Below, piece by piece: positions 61,303 to 64,000 of a DNA stretch of 64,000 bases (the stretch's first letter is position 1; each line of letters opens with the position of its first letter). The notes beneath the pieces were generated by a model. It saw nothing but the letters and a program-made list of their open reading frames with translations, ran no database searches and was not told the origin of the DNA. A program made the position numbers and the translations under genes. The DNA comes from Sphingosinicella sp942492965 (GTDB lineage Bacteria > Pseudomonadota > Alphaproteobacteria > Sphingomonadales > Sphingomonadaceae): positions 372,001-436,000 of the forward strand of contig OW818656.1 in NCBI GenBank assembly GCA_942492965.1, written 5' to 3'.

Positions 61303-63642
61303 ATGAAAAGACTGCTCGCATGGGTGATCGTGCTGATAGCCCCCGCAGCCGCGCTGGCACAGGCTCCTGATCCTGCGCTCGACCGCGCAGCCGCGCTGAT
61401 CGCCGATGCCGCGCAGTGGGAAATACGGGAGAAGCATATCCCCTCGATCGCCATCGCGATCGTCGGCCCGGACGGCGTTCGCTGGTCAGGCGCGTGGGGC
61501 AAGGCGGATGCCGAAGGAAACGTGCCGGCGTCGCCAGACACCGTTTACCGAGCGGGCTCCGTCAGCAAGCTGTTCACCGATGTCGCTGTCATGAAGCTCG
61601 TCGAGCAGGGCAAGCTCGATCTCGACGCGCCGGTGCGCACCTATCTGCCGACGTTTCGGCCGAAGAACCCGTTCGGGGGCGAGATCACGCTGCGCCAGTT
61701 GATGACGCATCGCAGCGGCCTCGTTCGCGAACCCCTGCGTGGGCATTACTTTGACACGGCGCCAAAGGGGCAGGCCGATGCCGTGCTCAGCCTGAATGAC
61801 ACCACGCTTGTCGCCGCGCCCGGCACCATCACCAAATATTCGAATGCCGGAATTGCGGTGGTCGGCGAGGTCGTCGCGCGCGTTACGGGTCTTCCCTACG
61901 AGAAGGCCCTGCACAGCCTCGTGCTCGATCCCCTGGGCATGGCGTCGAGCGGCCTCACCGCGGCGCCCTTCGCCGGACGCATAGCCTACAGCGAAATGGC
62001 CGCGTTCGACGGCCCGCGCATTGCCGCTCCGCCGATCGAACTCGGCACGCCTGCGGCCGGAAGCCTGTTCACGACCACAGGCGACCTTGGCCGTTTCGCG
62101 CAGGCGCTGCTGAACAAGGGCGCGATTCCGAACGGCCGCATGTTGAAAGCGGCCTCGCTCGACGAGATGTGGCGGCGGCAGTATCCGGACCCGGGCGCCC
62201 GCGTCTTCGGCCTCGGCTTCGTGGTCGGCGACATGGACGGAAAGCGCGTCGTCGGCCACGGCGGCGCGATCTACGGCCACGCTACGGAACTGCGCGTGCT
62301 GCCCGATGACGGCATCGGCGTGGTCGCCTTCTCCACCGTCGATTCGTCGAACCACATCACCGCCCGGCTGGCGGACTATGCGCTGCGCACCATGCTGGCA
62401 CTGAAAGCGGGCGCGGAGCCCCCCACCTTCCTGAAAAGCGAGCTTGTGACAGGCGAAGCGGCAAAGCGGCTTTCGGGTTGGTTCACCAACGGGAAGCAGA
62501 GCGTCAGCACCCGTATCTACGCTGGCCGTCTGGTGATCGACGCGCCCGAACTTGTCGGCGACATCCGGCGTACCGCAACCGGGTATGTCGTGGAGGACGC
62601 GCAGACCCGGTTCGAAAAGCTTGCCATCGCCGATGACGGTGCATGGATCGAGGTGGACGGGGTCCGCTACGCGCGCGGCGAGATGCCCGAGCCGCCGCTG
62701 CCGAATGCCGAACTCGCCGCGCTCGTCGGCGACTACGGCTGGGAACACAACGTGCTTCGCGTCTACGAGCGTGACGGGACGCCGTTCGTGTGGATCGAAT
62801 GGACGGAGCATTCACCGCTGACGCGAACGGCAGCCGACCACTACGCCTTCCCTACCAATCGCGGCCTCTATCCGTTCGAAGCGCTCGCTTTCGAGCGCGA
62901 CGCGGCAGGCACGGTCAAAGCGGCGAGCCTGAGCGGCATCCGCTTCCCGCGCCGCGATTTCGGCGCGGAGGTGGAAGCGAAGGTCCGCGAGGGTGTGCAG
63001 GCCAATTTCTCCGGGCTTCGGGCCGCGGCACTGGCCGCCACGCCGCCGCACGAGCCGCCTTCGGCAAAGCCGAGCGACCTTTATGCGATCACCAGGGCCG
63101 ACCCGACGATCCGGCTCGACGTGCGCTATGCCGGCACCAACAACTTCATGGGTATCCCGATCTATGAAAGCGCCCGCGCCTATCTGCAGCGGCCCACCGC
63201 CGAGGCGCTGGCCCGTGTCAACCAGGCGCTTCGGAAGCGTGGCTACGGCCTCCTCATCCACGACGCTTATCGCCCCTGGTACGTGACCAAGATGTTCTGG
63301 GATGCGAGCCCGGTTTCCAGCCGCATGTTCGTCGCCGACCCGTCGCAGGGTTCGCGCCACAACCGCGGCGCGGCCGTCGATCTCACCATGTTCGAGCTTG
63401 CCACGGGCAAGCCGATGGAAACGACGGGACGCTACGACGAGTTTTCGACACGGTCCTACTCCAACTTCGTGGGCGGCACCGACCATCAGCGCTGGCTGCG
63501 CGAGGTGCTGCGGAGCGCGATCGAGGCCGAGGGTTTCGACGTCTATCCCGAGGAATGGTGGCATTTCGATTTCGGCAGCTGGCGGGACTACCCGATCGGC
63601 AACAAGACCTTCGAGGAACTCGAGGGCCGCCGCCGCCGTTGA
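61303..63642 (+). CDS. Serine D-peptidase-type domain fused to VanX-type D,D-dipeptidase
   Basis: A 779-residue exported fusion. Signal peptide (about 1-21) precedes a beta-lactamase/peptidase S12 domain with S86-VS-K89 and the YSN motif (KYSNAGIAVVGEVV), then a linker domain (about 390-600). The C terminus (about 615-779) is a complete M15D/VanX D-Ala-D-Ala dipeptidase: Arg657 in DAYRPW, zinc ligands H686 and D693 in SRHNRGAAVD, and E751-WW-H754. Both active sites look intact. The first domain could act as a D-aminopeptidase or carboxypeptidase and the second split D,D-dipeptides. GGAGGG lies upstream of ATG 61303. It is the last gene of the island run. Confidence 0.88.
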   Translation: MKRLLAWVIVLIAPAAALAQAPDPALDRAAALIADAAQWEIREKHIPSIAIAIVGPDGVRWSGAWGKADAEGNVPASPDTVYRAGSVSKLFTDVAVMKLVEQGKLDLDAPVRTYLPTFRPKNPFGGEITLRQLMTHRSGLVREPLRGHYFDTAPKGQADAVLSLNDTTLVAAPGTITKYSNAGIAVVGEVVARVTGLPYEKALHSLVLDPLGMASSGLTAAPFAGRIAYSEMAAFDGPRIAAPPIELGTPAAGSLFTTTGDLGRFAQALLNKGAIPNGRMLKAASLDEMWRRQYPDPGARVFGLGFVVGDMDGKRVVGHGGAIYGHATELRVLPDDGIGVVAFSTVDSSNHITARLADYALRTMLALKAGAEPPTFLKSELVTGEAAKRLSGWFTNGKQSVSTRIYAGRLVIDAPELVGDIRRTATGYVVEDAQTRFEKLAIADDGAWIEVDGVRYARGEMPEPPLPNAELAALVGDYGWEHNVLRVYERDGTPFVWIEWTEHSPLTRTAADHYAFPTNRGLYPFEALAFERDAAGTVKAASLSGIRFPRRDFGAEVEAKVREGVQANFSGLRAAALAATPPHEPPSAKPSDLYAITRADPTIRLDVRYAGTNNFMGIPIYESARAYLQRPTAEALARVNQALRKRGYGLLIHDAYRPWYVTKMFWDASPVSSRMFVADPSQGSRHNRGAAVDLTMFELATGKPMETTGRYDEFSTRSYSNFVGGTDHQRWLREVLRSAIEAEGFDVYPEEWWHFDFGSWRDYPIGNKTFEELEGRRRR

Positions 63643-63683
63643 CCATCCGCTCTGTTTGATCAGAGTCATGTGAAGGGCGCGAA

Positions 63684-63710
63684 GCCCGGCGTAAAAAACT
63701 TGCGCCGGGC
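63684..63710 (+). terminator. Hairpin downstream of the VanX fusion
   Basis: GCCCGGCG and CGCCGGGC form a perfect 8-bp stem with an A-rich 11-base loop, 42 bases after the stop codon. No T-run follows, so it is a possible rather than clear terminator. It immediately precedes the heat-shock-like promoter of clpB. Confidence 0.4.
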
Positions 63711-63711
63711 G

Positions 63712-63739
63712 CTTGCGTTGCAAAACTGCAACACCATAT
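63712..63739 (+). promoter_or_regulatory. RpoH-like heat-shock promoter of clpB
   Basis: CTTGCG (63712-63717) and CACCATAT (63732-63739) resemble the alphaproteobacterial sigma-32 pattern (CTTG, then about 17-18 bases, then a CCATAT-type -10). It ends 42 bases before the clpB start, as expected for a heat-shock gene. Confidence 0.45.
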
Positions 63740-63781
63740 CGCGCTCAGTCCATGATTGCCCGCACGGGGGATGTAAACGCC

Positions 63782-64000
63782 ATGAATATCGAGAAATTCA
63801 GCGACCGCGCCAAAGGCTTCCTGCAATCCGCGCAGACCGTCGCGATCCGCATGAACCACCAGCGTGTGGCGCCTGAGCATCTGCTGAAGGCGCTGCTGGA
63901 AGACGATCAGGGTATGGCCTCCGGCCTCATCCAGAAGGCAGGCGGCGATGCCCGCGCGGCGACTCGGGAGGTCGATCAGGCGCTCGCCAAGCACGCGCAG
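63782..64000 (+). CDS. clpB: ATP-dependent chaperone ClpB (5' part only)
   Basis: The first 73 codons of clpB are present; the gene is cut by the window end. The sequence MNIEKFSDRAKGFLQSAQTV followed by HQRVAPEHLLKALLEDDQG is the N-terminal Clp repeat domain. ClpB is the disaggregase that works with DnaK/DnaJ/GrpE. It is probably transcribed from the sigma-32-like promoter directly upstream and is unrelated to the D-amino-acid island before it. Confidence 0.93.
   Translation, partial: MNIEKFSDRAKGFLQSAQTVAIRMNHQRVAPEHLLKALLEDDQGMASGLIQKAGGDARAATREVDQALAKHAQ

Noticed and set aside
50391..63642. The D-amino-acid island as a recently acquired mobile element
   Set aside because: No integrase, transposase, tRNA, direct repeats or clear composition change at its edges; it is bordered by ubiG and clpB.

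Overview
The window is 64 kb of GC-rich bacterial chromosome. It is almost fully coding, with short gaps and many stop/start (ATGA, TGATG, TAATG) overlaps. The gene content and the housekeeping order lysC - FabK-like - ptsP - rodZ-like - cpoB - tilS - ftsH, together with two TonB receptors, a pirin/aldehyde dehydrogenase pair, LytS/LytTR and ligase-associated repair genes, point to an alphaproteobacterium of the Sphingomonadales. That placement is an inference from gene families; there is no rRNA or tRNA here to confirm it. I see no insertion sequence, integrase, prophage or CRISPR array.

Layout. (1) 1-5.5 kb: a D-aminoacylase-like amidohydrolase, a DUF1611 (DgcN-like) protein, an RpiR/MurR-type regulator behind an inverted repeat, a histone-deacetylase-fold deacetylase and an AraC regulator. 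(2) 5.5-18 kb, all minus strand: a PepSY membrane protein with a PaiB-like FMN protein; an APC permease with an HSL-type esterase; then a siderophore-type TonB receptor with a Fur-box-like site upstream, followed by three amidohydrolases with overlapping ends, one carrying a TolB-like propeller. (3) 18-26.6 kb: a PEP-CTERM exported protein behind a sigma-54-type promoter, a TonB-like transducer, an Asp-nucleophile alpha/beta hydrolase, pirin plus coniferyl-aldehyde-dehydrogenase-like ALDH, a secreted protein whose signal peptide contains an exact 30-bp tandem duplication, and a DUF885 protein. (4) 26.7-49.3 kb: mostly housekeeping: ftsH, tilS, cpoB, rodZ-like, ptsP, FabK-like, lysC, an M16 peptidase, dienelactone hydrolase, LOG, asd, DUF2239, ligase-associated helicase and PdeM, an aspartic protease, AlkA-like glycosylase, ferredoxin and a LytS/LytTR pair. 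(5) 49.6-63.6 kb: ubiG, then an accessory island for D-amino-acid compounds. (6) 63.8 kb onward: the start of clpB, cut by the window end.

The island is the most interesting part. A second DUF1611 + D-aminoacylase pair diverges from a large TonB receptor. Downstream, a cupin-XRE regulator diverges from a run of four genes: an exported class-A-like serine hydrolase without the usual general base, a third D-aminoacylase-like protein, a PLP-dependent D-amino-acid deaminase, and a fusion of a serine D-peptidase-type domain with a VanX-type D,D-dipeptidase. Read together (inference), these would import D-residue-containing peptides or acyl-D-amino acids, possibly peptidoglycan or D-peptide products, cut them in the periplasm, remove the acyl group and deaminate the free D-amino acid. 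The 1-3.6 kb cluster shares two of these families and a similar promoter motif, so both may belong to one regulon.
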